In this document: piece by piece, positions 31,620 through 40,355 of the stretch
Position numbering within the stretch: position 1 is the stretch's first letter
How the letters are laid out: each line of letters begins with the position of its first letter
NCBI GenBank assembly: GCA_049287025.1
Contig: JBAQFA010000066.1
Location: forward strand, 1 to 40,757
Direction of reading: 5' to 3'
DNA from: UBA11710 sp049287025
Lineage (GTDB): Bacteria; Patescibacteriota; Patescibacteriia; Magasanikbacterales; UBA922
Length of the DNA: 40,757 bases
The notes under the pieces: generated by a model
What the model was told of the DNA's origin: nothing
The model's input: the letters and a program-made list of their open reading frames with translations, nothing else
Databases searched by the model: none
Program-made: the position numbers and the translations under genes

Positions 31620-32545
31620 ATTTTTTCTAAATATTCTTTTAACAATGGCAAAATTTCTTTACGCATTATTATTCCTTCTCTTTTAGCCACACTACCAACA
31701 AAATCAATATTTAAAATATTTTTGACTATTTTTTCTGTATCATTATCAACTACCAAAAAAATGTTAAAACCTTTTTCAATATCAATACAGCTCAAAAAAA
31801 TAAAATCATTTTTTTCCTCAAACTTAATTTTTTCTAAAACATTTTTTAAATCTTGTAAATTATCTACAAAAAACTTATTGGCCTCTACAATTTCTAATTG
31901 GGCAATACTAATTTTTTTATTATTAAAAACATAAAAAGCCATATCCCCCAAGATAACTTGTTCCAATGGTTTATCAAATTGAGATTTGTTAGTGAACATC
32001 TGATGAATATAATCATGCGGTAATTGTATTTTACTTTTCAACCATTCTGCCATTTTAATATCTCTGCTTGTTGTCACCTTGGCCTTAAAGTTTACAGTAT
32101 TAGAAACAATAGCTGAATATAATAATATGGCACTTTCTTTTGAAATCTCTAATTTAGAATTATAAAATTTTTCGGCAATCAGAGTAGCACACGAACCTAC
32201 CAGTTCTATTTGGGCTTTAGCATAAGTAAACTTTTCTGCTGTATGAGCTTTTCTGTGGTCTATAATTTCTATTACTTGTTCGGGTTTTACTGAACTAGAG
32301 AGACCTTCCAATTCACTTGTATCCACTAAAATTATTTTTTGATCTTTTAATATCTCTTCCAAATTAAAAAATCCCTCAATAGAAAATTTATCCAAAACAA
32401 ACTGGGCTTCTTTTTGTATAATTCCAGAAATTGCTGGTAAAACTTTTTTGCCTTGAATATTCAAAAACTCAGCATAAGCAAACATACAAGCTGTTCCATC
32501 CAGATCTTGATCTTCGTAAGAAGTAATTAAAATTTCGTTTTGCAT
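31616..32545 (-). CDS. DHH-superfamily phosphoesterase, manganese pyrophosphatase-like
   Basis: A 309-residue protein. The motifs SYEDQDLDGTACM (metal-binding D-x-D), ILVDTSELEGL, EIIDHRKAH and ELVGSCATLIAEKF follow the DHH order of family II inorganic pyrophosphatases and related phosphoesterases. The C-terminal part (after about 200) is shorter and more divergent than a standard DHHA2 domain, so the substrate is open. An upstream TTG at 32560 would overlap the Nudix stop; I prefer the ATG at 32545. Neighbours Nudix and ASCH suggest nucleotide housekeeping. Confidence 0.78.
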   Translation of the reverse strand: MQNEILITSYEDQDLDGTACMFAYAEFLNIQGKKVLPAISGIIQKEAQFVLDKFSIEGFFNLEEILKDQKIILVDTSELEGLSSSVKPEQVIEIIDHRKAHTAEKFTYAKAQIELVGSCATLIAEKFYNSKLEISKESAILLYSAIVSNTVNFKAKVTTSRDIKMAEWLKSKIQLPHDYIHQMFTNKSQFDKPLEQVILGDMAFYVFNNKKISIAQLEIVEANKFFVDNLQDLKNVLEKIKFEEKNDFIFLSCIDIEKGFNIFLVVDNDTEKIVKNILNIDFVGSVAKREGIIMRKEILPLLKEYLEKI

Positions 32546-32556
32546 AAATAATTTTT

Positions 32557-33006
32557 TCAAGAAAATAAATCACGCACAGAAGGTCCATCTTGAATTTTGT
32601 AAATTACATCATTTTTATTTAACAAGGCATCTTTTATTCTTTCAGTTTTATAAGGGGATGAATTTTTAGGGATTTCATCTATGTCAAACCATTCCACATC
32701 ACGAGCCTCTTCTTTACTTAATACAATAATACTGCCAGGAATTACAGAACAAACAAAGTTAAAAATTATACCATTATTATGTGGCCTAACATAAATACCT
32801 GACAATTTTTCTACTTTAATATCCAGACCCACCTCCTCTTTAACCTCTCTAATAATGGCTTGCTCAGGCGTTTCTTTTGGCTCTAATCTTCCACCCGGTG
32901 TTTCCCAAATATCAATATCATTTCTTCTTATATGAAGAATTTTATTTTGTTCATTCACAATAACCGCAAAAACCCCAATATCAAAATACACTTTTTCATC
33001 ATCCAT
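32557..33006 (-). CDS. Nudix hydrolase
   Basis: A 149-residue pyrophosphohydrolase. The Nudix box is complete: GGRLEPKETPEQAIIREV followed by KEEVGLDI, with the metal-binding glutamates. The substrate is some nucleoside diphosphate linked to a moiety X; specificity cannot be read. AAGGA lies 7 bases before the ATG at 33006. Confidence 0.92.
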   Translation of the reverse strand: MDDEKVYFDIGVFAVIVNEQNKILHIRRNDIDIWETPGGRLEPKETPEQAIIREVKEEVGLDIKVEKLSGIYVRPHNNGIIFNFVCSVIPGSIIVLSKEEARDVEWFDIDEIPKNSSPYKTERIKDALLNKNDVIYKIQDGPSVRDLFS

Positions 33007-33051
33007 AGTTTTATTCCTTGCATCATTTAAATGAAAATTGATCTATATTAT

Positions 33052-33075
33052 ATGTTACATGTTATATGTTACATG
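33052..33075. repeat. Three tandem ATGTTA(C/T) heptamers
   Basis: ATGTTAC, ATGTTAT, ATGTTAC and ATG follow each other directly between the carboxypeptidase and Nudix genes. Confidence 0.75.
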
Positions 33076-33076
33076 C

Positions 33077-34081
33077 TCAAGGCCACTTATAATTCGCAAA
33101 CACCCATTCAGCAATATCTCGCGCTTCAGTAAAACGCGCTTCATGAGTTTTGGCTCCTAAAACCACTACATTTATAGTATGATTATTGCCATCCCCCACT
33201 TGCATAGTAAAATTATAATCTGACAAAGTAATATAACCGGTTTTACCACCATAAAAATCTACAAAAGTATGTGGCACCCACCCCAAAAGCAACCAATCAG
33301 TATTCCAAACATGATGACTCTTACCTCGTTCTTCTGAATACAAATTAATTTCTGTTGTTAATAATGCTTGCTTAATTTTGTCGTGCTTCATAGCTTCGTT
33401 TATTAAAATTACTACATCTGAAGCTGATGAAACATCAGTACTGTCTAAACCAGTGGGATCAGTAAAATAAGTATCAGTCATACCCAATTCCAAAGCTTTC
33501 TGATTCATTCTCTCTACAAATGCTTCCTCTGGCCAATCTAGAGCATTAGCCAAGGACAAAATCGCTTTATTTGATGAACCAACTAAGCCTGCTAACCACA
33601 AATCTTCCAAAGTATAAACATCACCGGCATAAACATGAGTATCAAGCGAATCAGCTCCAATTACAATTGTACTCGTTGTCCAATCAGGATTTTTTTCTAA
33701 CAAAACTAAAGCACTCATCAATTTTGTAATACTCGCAATTGGCCATTTATCATACTCGTTTTTTCTATACATTACCATCCCAGTCTTTACATCCTTAACT
33801 ATCACACTGTGAGCGGTAAAATCTTCAGTTGGTTTCATTGGACCGATTAATTCTGGCAAACTTGGTTTAACTGGTTGTGGTGGCTCCACCACCACATCAC
33901 CACCACCAATTTTAATATTTTGCAGAGGTTGTAAAACTTTATTTAACATTTCTCTTTCTGACGAAAAGCTATTGGTACGATAAATTACACTACCAATCGC
34001 AATTAAAAGCAAAAAAACCGCCACGACTCCACGCCAAGTATTTGATTTATCTTTAAAATTTTCAATTTCTAAAAAATTCAT
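33077..34081 (-). CDS. Serine D,D-carboxypeptidase (S11 family)
   Basis: A 334-residue penicillin-binding protein of the DacA type that trims D-Ala from peptidoglycan stem peptides. One membrane anchor (about residues 17-34) precedes a Pro-rich linker. The three active-site motifs are S117-I-T-K120, S169-S-N171 and K281-T-G283. It ends soon after the catalytic domain and lacks the C-terminal beta domain and amphipathic helix of E. coli PBP5; the N-terminal anchor replaces them. It is 19 bp downstream of scpB. Confidence 0.93.
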   Translation of the reverse strand: MNFLEIENFKDKSNTWRGVVAVFLLLIAIGSVIYRTNSFSSEREMLNKVLQPLQNIKIGGGDVVVEPPQPVKPSLPELIGPMKPTEDFTAHSVIVKDVKTGMVMYRKNEYDKWPIASITKLMSALVLLEKNPDWTTSTIVIGADSLDTHVYAGDVYTLEDLWLAGLVGSSNKAILSLANALDWPEEAFVERMNQKALELGMTDTYFTDPTGLDSTDVSSASDVVILINEAMKHDKIKQALLTTEINLYSEERGKSHHVWNTDWLLLGWVPHTFVDFYGGKTGYITLSDYNFTMQVGDGNNHTINVVVLGAKTHEARFTEARDIAEWVFANYKWP

Positions 34082-34100
34082 ATTTCAGCTGGTAAGCGGG

Positions 34101-34652
34101 TTAAGCTTCTGTTTTATCAACTAACACATTTTCAATAAATTCATGCTTATGCAAATTTTCATAATCTGGTAATTCTGTGACCGAATTAATACCTAAATGA
34201 CGTAAAGCTTCTAAAGAAATTCTGTAAACCGGCAAAATTTTATTTTCATCTTCCCCTTCTTCGACCAAACCACGCATTAATAAATTTCTTACTATAACGG
34301 CGCAATTAACGCCTCTAATTTGCTCTAATTCTGGACGAGTGATTGGTCCACGATAAGCGACTACGGTCAGAGTTTCAAGCTGAGCCTTGGTTAATTCACC
34401 TGAGACTTCATCTTTTATAAATAAATCAACCACTTCGCTATTTTCTCCAGCCGTTGCCATTTGATATTCATCGCCTTCAAATAAAATTCTAATCCCAGAA
34501 TTATCTTGATTATATTTCATCTGCAAAGTAGATAAAGCTTCTGCAACTTCTATTTCGTTTTTTTGTACGGCTTTGGCAATTTGCTTTGTCTTTAGTGGTT
34601 TAGACGCCACAAACAAAATTGATTCAATTTGAGATAATAAATTTTCTGTCAT
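34101..34652 (-). CDS. scpB: Segregation and condensation protein B
   Basis: A 183-residue winged-helix protein, partner of SMC-ScpA. LLSQIESILFVASKPLKTKQIA, VAYRGPITRPELEQIRGVNC and the second winged helix (LLMRGLVEEG) match ScpB. Length is typical. Confidence 0.93.
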   Translation of the reverse strand: MTENLLSQIESILFVASKPLKTKQIAKAVQKNEIEVAEALSTLQMKYNQDNSGIRILFEGDEYQMATAGENSEVVDLFIKDEVSGELTKAQLETLTVVAYRGPITRPELEQIRGVNCAVIVRNLLMRGLVEEGEDENKILPVYRISLEALRHLGINSVTELPDYENLHKHEFIENVLVDKTEA

Positions 34653-34708
34653 ATATAATTTTTAAAAAAGTAAAATGTATATTATAGAATTATCCGACTA
34701 AAACTACA

Positions 34709-34835
34709 CTGTTAAATTGTTACATTGTTTCATTGTTAATGATACATTTTTAGAAAAAATATTTACAATTAAAAATAATATCTACTACCATGTGTATCAT
34801 AACAATGAAACAATTTGGCAATATAACAATTTCAC
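34709..34835. repeat. Long imperfect inverted repeat between scpA and scpB
   Basis: Left arm 34709-34748 consists of ATTGTT words (ATTGTTAC, ATTGTTTC, ATTGTTAA). Right arm 34789-34835 is its imperfect inverse (AACAATGAAACAAT) and overlaps the last codons and stop of scpA. About 40 AT-rich bases form the loop. It separates two genes that usually sit close together. Confidence 0.75.
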
Positions 34836-35527
34836 ACCTTTTCTATTAAAATATCTTCAAAATTACCACTTTGTTTTAGACCAACAGTCTTTTGTTTTAC
34901 TAATTCTAATAAAGCCAAAAAACCGACTATTACTTCTGTCTTATTTTTGCTATCACTTAATATCTGAGAAAAACTAGTTGACTGCCCTTTTTTTAATAAA
35001 TTTCTAATTTGATCAATTTTTTCCTTTATTGATATTGATTTATCAATATGAGTTCTGGGTAATGCCTTTGGTGGAGTCAAACGATACAATAATTTATTAA
35101 TTGCTTCTTTTAAATTGTCTAAATCAAAATTACTCGGCGGTAAAAAACCAGTTATTTTTTTTGGTGGTTCTACTCTAAAAATTGATCTAAGACTAGAATC
35201 AAGCCAAGATTTATTTAATTTTTTACTTGCTTCTACAAAAGCTTTGTACAAACGAAGTTGCTCTTCTAGACTTGGACCTTCATCTTCCTCTACACCAAAT
35301 TGGGGTAATAAAAGACGAGATTTTAAAAACAACAATCTAGTGGCTACCACCAAAAAATCCGCTAAATCTTCAGGTTTTTTCTCTTCAATTTTGTCTAAAT
35401 GATGCAAATATTGTTCTGTCACTTCGGATAAAGCCAGTTCAGAAATATTCAATTTTTCTTCGTCAATTAAACCCAAAAGCAAATCTAGTGGCCCTTCAAA
35501 TTGTTCTAATTTAAAACTAGTATTCAT
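34832..35527 (-). CDS. scpA: Segregation and condensation protein A (kleisin)
   Basis: A 231-residue kleisin that bridges SMC heads. The N-terminal FEGPLDLLLGLIDEEKLNI and DFLVVATRLLFLKSRLLLP are diagnostic; the C-terminal winged-helix part (VIVGFLALLELVKQKTV) is present. Its start overlaps the stop of the upstream membrane protein gene by 4 bases (ATGA). Confidence 0.94.
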   Translation of the reverse strand: MNTSFKLEQFEGPLDLLLGLIDEEKLNISELALSEVTEQYLHHLDKIEEKKPEDLADFLVVATRLLFLKSRLLLPQFGVEEDEGPSLEEQLRLYKAFVEASKKLNKSWLDSSLRSIFRVEPPKKITGFLPPSNFDLDNLKEAINKLLYRLTPPKALPRTHIDKSISIKEKIDQIRNLLKKGQSTSFSQILSDSKNKTEVIVGFLALLELVKQKTVGLKQSGNFEDILIEKV

Positions 35528-37236
35528 AATTTTGGTTCCAAAATAACATAATCTTTATTTTCAAACTTTTTTACAAAATATTGTTCCGAAAACAGCTTTT
35601 TTGGGATATCAATCACCGCTTCTTTTATTTCATTAGGAAAATTATCTAGATTAAAAAATAAAGAATAATTCTCTCCATTTTTAAACAAAATTAATAAATT
35701 AATTTGTCCAAATGGAGTGTTTACTATTTTACCATAAAAATCATTTTCTGTCTTTAGCAAAGACAAATCTTTTAGATAATAAAAGCGTGAAGAAAAATTG
35801 GCTGCGGGGTGAGAATTGTGTTGATTAAAATATATAAAATCACCAAATGGTAAAAAAGCATGTAATTCTGGTATACCTGATTGTAATATTGTCAGCTTAT
35901 TAGTGTTTGAATAATTTTCTCCTAAAAAATCTATAATTTCCTTGGCTTCACGGCGCACTAGGGCAGAACGATTTTTTACCGCCAACACATCCTTGTTATC
36001 AACAAACACACCAAAAAATAATTGTGTACCCAATACTAAAATTCCAAGCAAAGCCACACTCTTTTGCCAAGCATAATTTGGATATTTGTTTTTTAACCAT
36101 ATCCACAATTGAGTAAACCCATACGCGGAGGATAAAGCTAAAATAGTATGATTAAAAAAATAAAAACCTTTTGATTCTTGCAAAGGTGAAGCAAAGAAAA
36201 ATATTGTCACCAAACCCATAACTTGCCAAATGTATGAAGCTACAAACAAGCTCAGTAAAACTCTTATATAAAATCTTTGTCGATAAATAATCAAACTAAC
36301 AAAACCAACTAGACCAATTAAACCAACCAAACTAAATTGGAGCATGGACGCTTCAGTCCCAAGCCAATCCATAGTAAGAAAACCCAATTGCCAATTCTCT
36401 GCCCCAAACATGCTATAACTTCTAGCTAGAGGCAACCAAAATGGTAAAGAAAATAATAAAGTTAAAATTCCAATAATTAATAAACTACCATATTCTTTTA
36501 ATTTAACTTTATTACCAAACAAATTAAATAAACCAATACCAATGGCAGATAGAAAAAACCAAAAATAAAATAACATAAACAATACCCCGCCAGTAATACC
36601 AAAAATTAACCAACTTTTCCAATTCATTCCCTGCTTTATTTCATTTAATAAAAAGACTGTCCACAAAATTACTAAACTCGCACTCACCAATTCATAAGGC
36701 TTGGTAATAGTTGCGTCCCAGCTAATCAAAACAAACAAAAATATTGTTCCTAATAACCAAATGAGTGAATCTAAATTTTTTTCACCTTCTATTTTTCTTT
36801 TTATCCAATACCATTTTTGTAATAAATAAAATATACTTGGATAGAGCAAAATTGTGCTAAAACTAGCTATTTTTGCTATTTGCACACCATTTAAATTAAA
36901 CACTTTTCCGACTAAACCAAATAACCAAAACCACAATGGCGGATAAAAAGGCGGTAAACTTGTATAAGCAAAATCTGATAACCAAGAACCCTGAGCAAAC
37001 ATTTCATACATAGCCACAATCGTAATTTCGTCGGCCTTTAATCCCCAAAACATGAGTGCAGTATCGCGAACCAAAAAATAGTAAGCCAAAGCTGATGTAA
37101 TACTCATTAAAATTATAAAAAATATCGGTTTCCATTTTTTATATACACCCAATATTCCCAAAACGACAAACAGAAAAAAACATAGCTTTACCAAAACTAT
37201 GTCTTGTAAATTACCAATAGAAAAAATATAATCCAT
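35524..37236 (-). CDS. Polytopic GT-C type membrane glycosyltransferase, AftA-like
   Basis: A 570-residue protein with about 11-13 membrane helices and a C-terminal soluble domain (about 430-570). The first loop, LKADEITIVAMYEMFAQG, followed by SDFAYTSLPPFYPPLWFW, matches the arabinofuranosyltransferase AftA pattern (acidic residues in the first loop, then L-P-[PS]-F-Y-P). GT-C enzymes use polyprenyl-phosphate sugars on the outer face. No other arabinan genes are nearby, so the sugar is uncertain. It is 3 bp after the zincin gene and overlaps scpA by 4 bases. Confidence 0.6.
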   Translation of the reverse strand: MDYIFSIGNLQDIVLVKLCFFLFVVLGILGVYKKWKPIFFIILMSITSALAYYFLVRDTALMFWGLKADEITIVAMYEMFAQGSWLSDFAYTSLPPFYPPLWFWLFGLVGKVFNLNGVQIAKIASFSTILLYPSIFYLLQKWYWIKRKIEGEKNLDSLIWLLGTIFLFVLISWDATITKPYELVSASLVILWTVFLLNEIKQGMNWKSWLIFGITGGVLFMLFYFWFFLSAIGIGLFNLFGNKVKLKEYGSLLIIGILTLLFSLPFWLPLARSYSMFGAENWQLGFLTMDWLGTEASMLQFSLVGLIGLVGFVSLIIYRQRFYIRVLLSLFVASYIWQVMGLVTIFFFASPLQESKGFYFFNHTILALSSAYGFTQLWIWLKNKYPNYAWQKSVALLGILVLGTQLFFGVFVDNKDVLAVKNRSALVRREAKEIIDFLGENYSNTNKLTILQSGIPELHAFLPFGDFIYFNQHNSHPAANFSSRFYYLKDLSLLKTENDFYGKIVNTPFGQINLLILFKNGENYSLFFNLDNFPNEIKEAVIDIPKKLFSEQYFVKKFENKDYVILEPKL

Positions 37237-37239
37237 AAA

Positions 37240-38085
37240 TTATTCTTTATCCAAACCTAATTCTTCCCAATGTTTTTTTAAAAAATCTACCGCAAAATCA
37301 TCAGCTTCTTTTTCATTTTTAAAATCTTCTTGTTTTTGTTGATGATCTGATAACATTATATCCATTCTACTTTCATCTCCAAAAACACCATACTGATACA
37401 GATTGGCCTTAAACAATTCTTCATTAAATGTTTGATTTTTACCTGGACCTTCATCAGAAAAATAATTTAATTTTATTTTTCTAATCATATCCTTTACTCT
37501 ATCAACAGTATTCAATCCCTTACTTTCTTGCCAATATTTACTGGCCACCTGACCTAACACACCCGGTACCGGCAAAGAATCATAATGTTTCTGATAATCA
37601 AGCCTATTCTTTTTAAAAGCTTTCTCATAAGAAAGGCCTTTATACTTGTCTAAATAACTTTTTGCATGCTGTAATTCATGCAAGAATACTACTACTTTCA
37701 AAATTTTAGGAGTTATCTCAGTAAACTTTTCACCCAAGCCATTTTTTAAAGCCTCAGATACTTTAGCTAATTTTTCCGCCCTCCTGGTCTTTACCAAATC
37801 CCAGAGACCTGCCTCATCCTCCATTATTGGACTCAGAGCAATTCTAGGTTGATAACCTCTCTTGTCTTCTGGTCCAGAAATAGCTGGCATATTTTTTAAT
37901 GGAATATCCACATTTGGGTCACCAATATCAATAATTACATGTTCTAATATTTCAGGATGTTCGAAAAAAATTAAATCAAGTACTTTCGACAACTCAGGGT
38001 CGATAATTTCTTTTACATCACCCAAACTTTCAACTTTTTCTTTTTTTAAAAATCTGGCTAATTTTTCTTTGGCTGCTTCAATCAT
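37240..38085 (-). CDS. Predicted cytoplasmic zinc metallopeptidase with ImmA-like motifs
   Basis: A 281-residue soluble protein. H136-E-L-Q-H140, in VVVFLHELQHAKSY, is a clear HExxH motif, and NEKEADDFAVDFL (about 257-269) resembles the E-x-x-A-[ND]-x-F-A segment that carries the third ligand in ImmA/IrrE peptidases. No signal peptide is present. The long spacing between them (about 118 residues) is greater than in ImmA. The rest matches no family I know. It is 6 bp downstream of a winged-helix gene. Confidence 0.6.
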   Translation of the reverse strand: MIEAAKEKLARFLKKEKVESLGDVKEIIDPELSKVLDLIFFEHPEILEHVIIDIGDPNVDIPLKNMPAISGPEDKRGYQPRIALSPIMEDEAGLWDLVKTRRAEKLAKVSEALKNGLGEKFTEITPKILKVVVFLHELQHAKSYLDKYKGLSYEKAFKKNRLDYQKHYDSLPVPGVLGQVASKYWQESKGLNTVDRVKDMIRKIKLNYFSDEGPGKNQTFNEELFKANLYQYGVFGDESRMDIMLSDHQQKQEDFKNEKEADDFAVDFLKKHWEELGLDKE

Positions 38086-38091
38086 AAATTA

Positions 38092-38439
38092 CTATTTTAA
38101 AGGCAATTTTTCTTGCCGTTCATTTAATAAATCTTGGCTAATTTTAGTCCCTTTTTTAGTTAAACTTACATGGGTAATAAACCATTTATGTGGTGTTCGC
38201 CGACCAAAACCTGTCATGAATTCCCTATCAATCAAATGCTCCAAACTTCGTGTAATAATACTCTCTTTATATTTATCCTGAGCAAAACTGAAGGATTTTT
38301 CTTTAGCCGGCTTGTCCTGAGCAGAGTCGAAGGACTCAATTGTTTTACCATAAAAACTACGAAACACCTTACGGTCTAATTTACCCCCCTTTTCATAACA
38401 TTTAAGCAAGATATACTTTTGTAATAAACTCAATTTCAT
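38092..38439 (-). CDS. Winged-helix DNA-binding protein carrying two inserted 23-bp repeats
   Basis: A 115-residue protein. The ends (LLQKYILLKCYEKGGKLDRK and IITRSLEHLIDREFMTGFG with HVSLTKKGTKIS) look like a PadR/MarR-type winged helix. Between them is an extra stretch, SFDSAQDK-PAKEK-SFSFAQDK, encoded by two copies of a 23-bp repeat (38273-38295, 38312-38334). The frame is kept, so the protein may still fold with a longer loop. It precedes the zincin gene in one unit. Confidence 0.6.
   Translation of the reverse strand: MKLSLLQKYILLKCYEKGGKLDRKVFRSFYGKTIESFDSAQDKPAKEKSFSFAQDKYKESIITRSLEHLIDREFMTGFGRRTPHKWFITHVSLTKKGTKISQDLLNERQEKLPLK
38273..38334. repeat. Two 23-bp intragenic repeats of the FDSAQDK type
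   Basis: TTATCCTGAGCAAAACTGAA (start of copy A) and TTGTCCTGAGCAGAGTCGAA (start of copy B) on plus; both end in GGA. Both are in frame on minus as SF-x-[SF]-AQDK. Confidence 0.8.
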
Positions 38440-38443
38440 AAAA

Positions 38444-38497
38444 CAGATAGCAGATAGCAGAAGACAAATAAAATTGATATCTGCTATTTGCTATCTG
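38444..38497. repeat. Inverted repeat of AGATAGC heptamers between aspS and the winged-helix gene
   Basis: Arms CAGATAGCAGATAGCAG (38444-38460) and CTGCTATTTGCTATCTG (38481-38497) pair with one mismatch around a 20-base loop. It may end the aspS transcript. Confidence 0.8.
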
Positions 38498-38508
38498 AAA
38501 AATGATTT

Positions 38509-40266
38509 TTATTCAACAATTTTTATATGCAAATCTTTCAACTGTTTTTCATCTACTTCACTCGGACTGCCAACCATTGGTTCTTCGGCTCTTTGATTTT
38601 TTGGAAATGGCACCACCGAACGAATATTCTTTTCTCCTAAAAGTAACATTACTAATCTTTCAATTCCTGGGGCAAAACCACAATGTGGTGGCGCACCAAA
38701 TTCAAACGCATCAATCATGTGACCAAATTTTTTATTTACTTGTTCTTTGGTATAACCAGCGATCGCAAATGCTTTGTACATTATTTCTGGATCCATATTT
38801 CTCACCGCGCCAGACGAAAGTTCCAGACCATTGGCAATAATATCATATTGATCAGCCAAAATATCTAATGGATCTTTGGTATTCAAAGCTTCCAACCCGC
38901 CTTGTGGCATTGAAAAAGGATTATGACCAAAGTCTATTCTATTCTCAATTTCACTCCACTCAAACATAGGAAAATCTACAATCCAAGCCCAAGCAATCAA
39001 ATTTGGATCTTTCAAATTTAATTTATCACCTACCAAATCACGTACACCACCCAGAGCCAAACATGACACACGCCAAGCATCAGCTGAAAAAAACAATATA
39101 CTATTTTGTTTTAATGATACCAGCTGTTCTAATTGTTTCAGTTGTTCTTCATTAAAAAATTTGCTTACTCCCCCCTCAAATTTCCCATCAAAAAATTTCA
39201 TCCAAGCCAAGCCTTTGGCACCAGCTCGTTTAGCTTTGTCAGTAAATTCTTCATCAATTTCTTTACGTGTAAAATTTTCTCCACCTGGCACAGCTAAAAC
39301 GCGAACAAATTCAGCCTCGGAAAAAACTTTGAACTCAGTCTGTTTTGCCCAATCATTAACATTAGTCATTTTTAAATCAAAACGTAAATCTGGCCGATCT
39401 GATCCATAAGTTTCCATGACTTCTTTAAAAGGAATTCTTGGGAAAGGCTTTTGCCAAACTTTTTTACCAGTTAATTTTTCAGTTAATTCTACAAATAATG
39501 GCTCCATTAAATTAAAAAATTCTTCCCGTTCCAAAAAACTCGTTTCACAATCCAGTTGATAAAATTCACCAGGTGATCTGTCGGCTCGTGGATCTTCATC
39601 GCGCATGCAAGCGGCAATCTGATAATAACGATCAAAACCGGCCACCATTAACAATTGTTTGTATTGTTGTGGTGCTTGAGGAAGAGCATAAAATTTTCCT
39701 GGATGTAACCGACTCGGTATTAAAAAATCTCTGGCGCCTTCGGGAGAAGACACAGTCAAAACCGGTGTGGCAATATCAATAAAACCACGTGAATCCATAT
39801 ACTCACGAATCTGTTTTACCATCTTGGCACGAAACAAAATATTATTTTTTAATTTTTCCCTACGCAATTCCAAATAACGATATTTGAGACGCAATTCTTC
39901 ATCCTCTTCTTCTTTTCTAGCATCAAAAATTTCAAATGGCAAAGTCTTGGCTTTGCTAATTATTCTGACTTCACTAGCAATCAATTCAATTTCTCCGGTT
40001 GCCAATTCTTTATTAATATTTTCTGCTTTTCTACTTTCTACTTTTCCCTTTACGGTAATTACATACTCATATTTTAGACTCTCAGCCACGTCAAAATTAC
40101 TCATTTGGTCAGGATTAAAAACTACTTGCGTAATACCATAACGATCGCGCAAATCTATAAACATAAGTCCACCCATTTTCCGGTGTTTGTGTACCCAACC
40201 AGAGAGCATTACTTCTTCTCCAGCTTGTTTTTTGGTTAATTCTCCACAAGTGTGTGTTCTATACAT
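38509..40266 (-). CDS. aspS: Aspartyl-tRNA synthetase
   Basis: A 585-residue class IIb synthetase of the bacterial type. An N-terminal OB anticodon-binding domain (SGWVHKHRKMGGLMFIDLRD) precedes motif 1, motif 2 (AACMRDEDPRADRSPGEF), the bacterial GAD insertion domain (about 290-400), and motif 3 (GFAPGIERLVMLLLG). Length is typical. Whether it also makes Asp-tRNA-Asn cannot be told from the sequence. It has its own promoter and an 80-base leader. Confidence 0.97.
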   Translation of the reverse strand: MYRTHTCGELTKKQAGEEVMLSGWVHKHRKMGGLMFIDLRDRYGITQVVFNPDQMSNFDVAESLKYEYVITVKGKVESRKAENINKELATGEIELIASEVRIISKAKTLPFEIFDARKEEEDEELRLKYRYLELRREKLKNNILFRAKMVKQIREYMDSRGFIDIATPVLTVSSPEGARDFLIPSRLHPGKFYALPQAPQQYKQLLMVAGFDRYYQIAACMRDEDPRADRSPGEFYQLDCETSFLEREEFFNLMEPLFVELTEKLTGKKVWQKPFPRIPFKEVMETYGSDRPDLRFDLKMTNVNDWAKQTEFKVFSEAEFVRVLAVPGGENFTRKEIDEEFTDKAKRAGAKGLAWMKFFDGKFEGGVSKFFNEEQLKQLEQLVSLKQNSILFFSADAWRVSCLALGGVRDLVGDKLNLKDPNLIAWAWIVDFPMFEWSEIENRIDFGHNPFSMPQGGLEALNTKDPLDILADQYDIIANGLELSSGAVRNMDPEIMYKAFAIAGYTKEQVNKKFGHMIDAFEFGAPPHCGFAPGIERLVMLLLGEKNIRSVVPFPKNQRAEEPMVGSPSEVDEKQLKDLHIKIVE

Positions 40267-40278
40267 ATTTTTACAAAT

Positions 40279-40301
40279 CCCGAGCCCTCACAGGGCGAGG
40301 G
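40279..40301 (-). promoter_or_regulatory. GC-rich hairpin in the aspS leader
   Basis: CCCGAGCCCT (40279-40288) and AGGGCGAGGG (40292-40301) form a stem of 5 + 3 pairs with a 2x2 internal loop, ending 12 bases before the ATG. The leader lacks T-box hallmarks. Confidence 0.45.
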
Positions 40302-40355
40302 ATCCCTTTCTTAAAATAGACAAACTCGAGCAAATTAAAGCTTAAATATAAGAAT

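Noticed and set aside
34717..34977. Plus-strand frame across the scpA-scpB spacer
   Set aside because: It reads through an inverted repeat and then antisense to scpA; composition is not protein-like.
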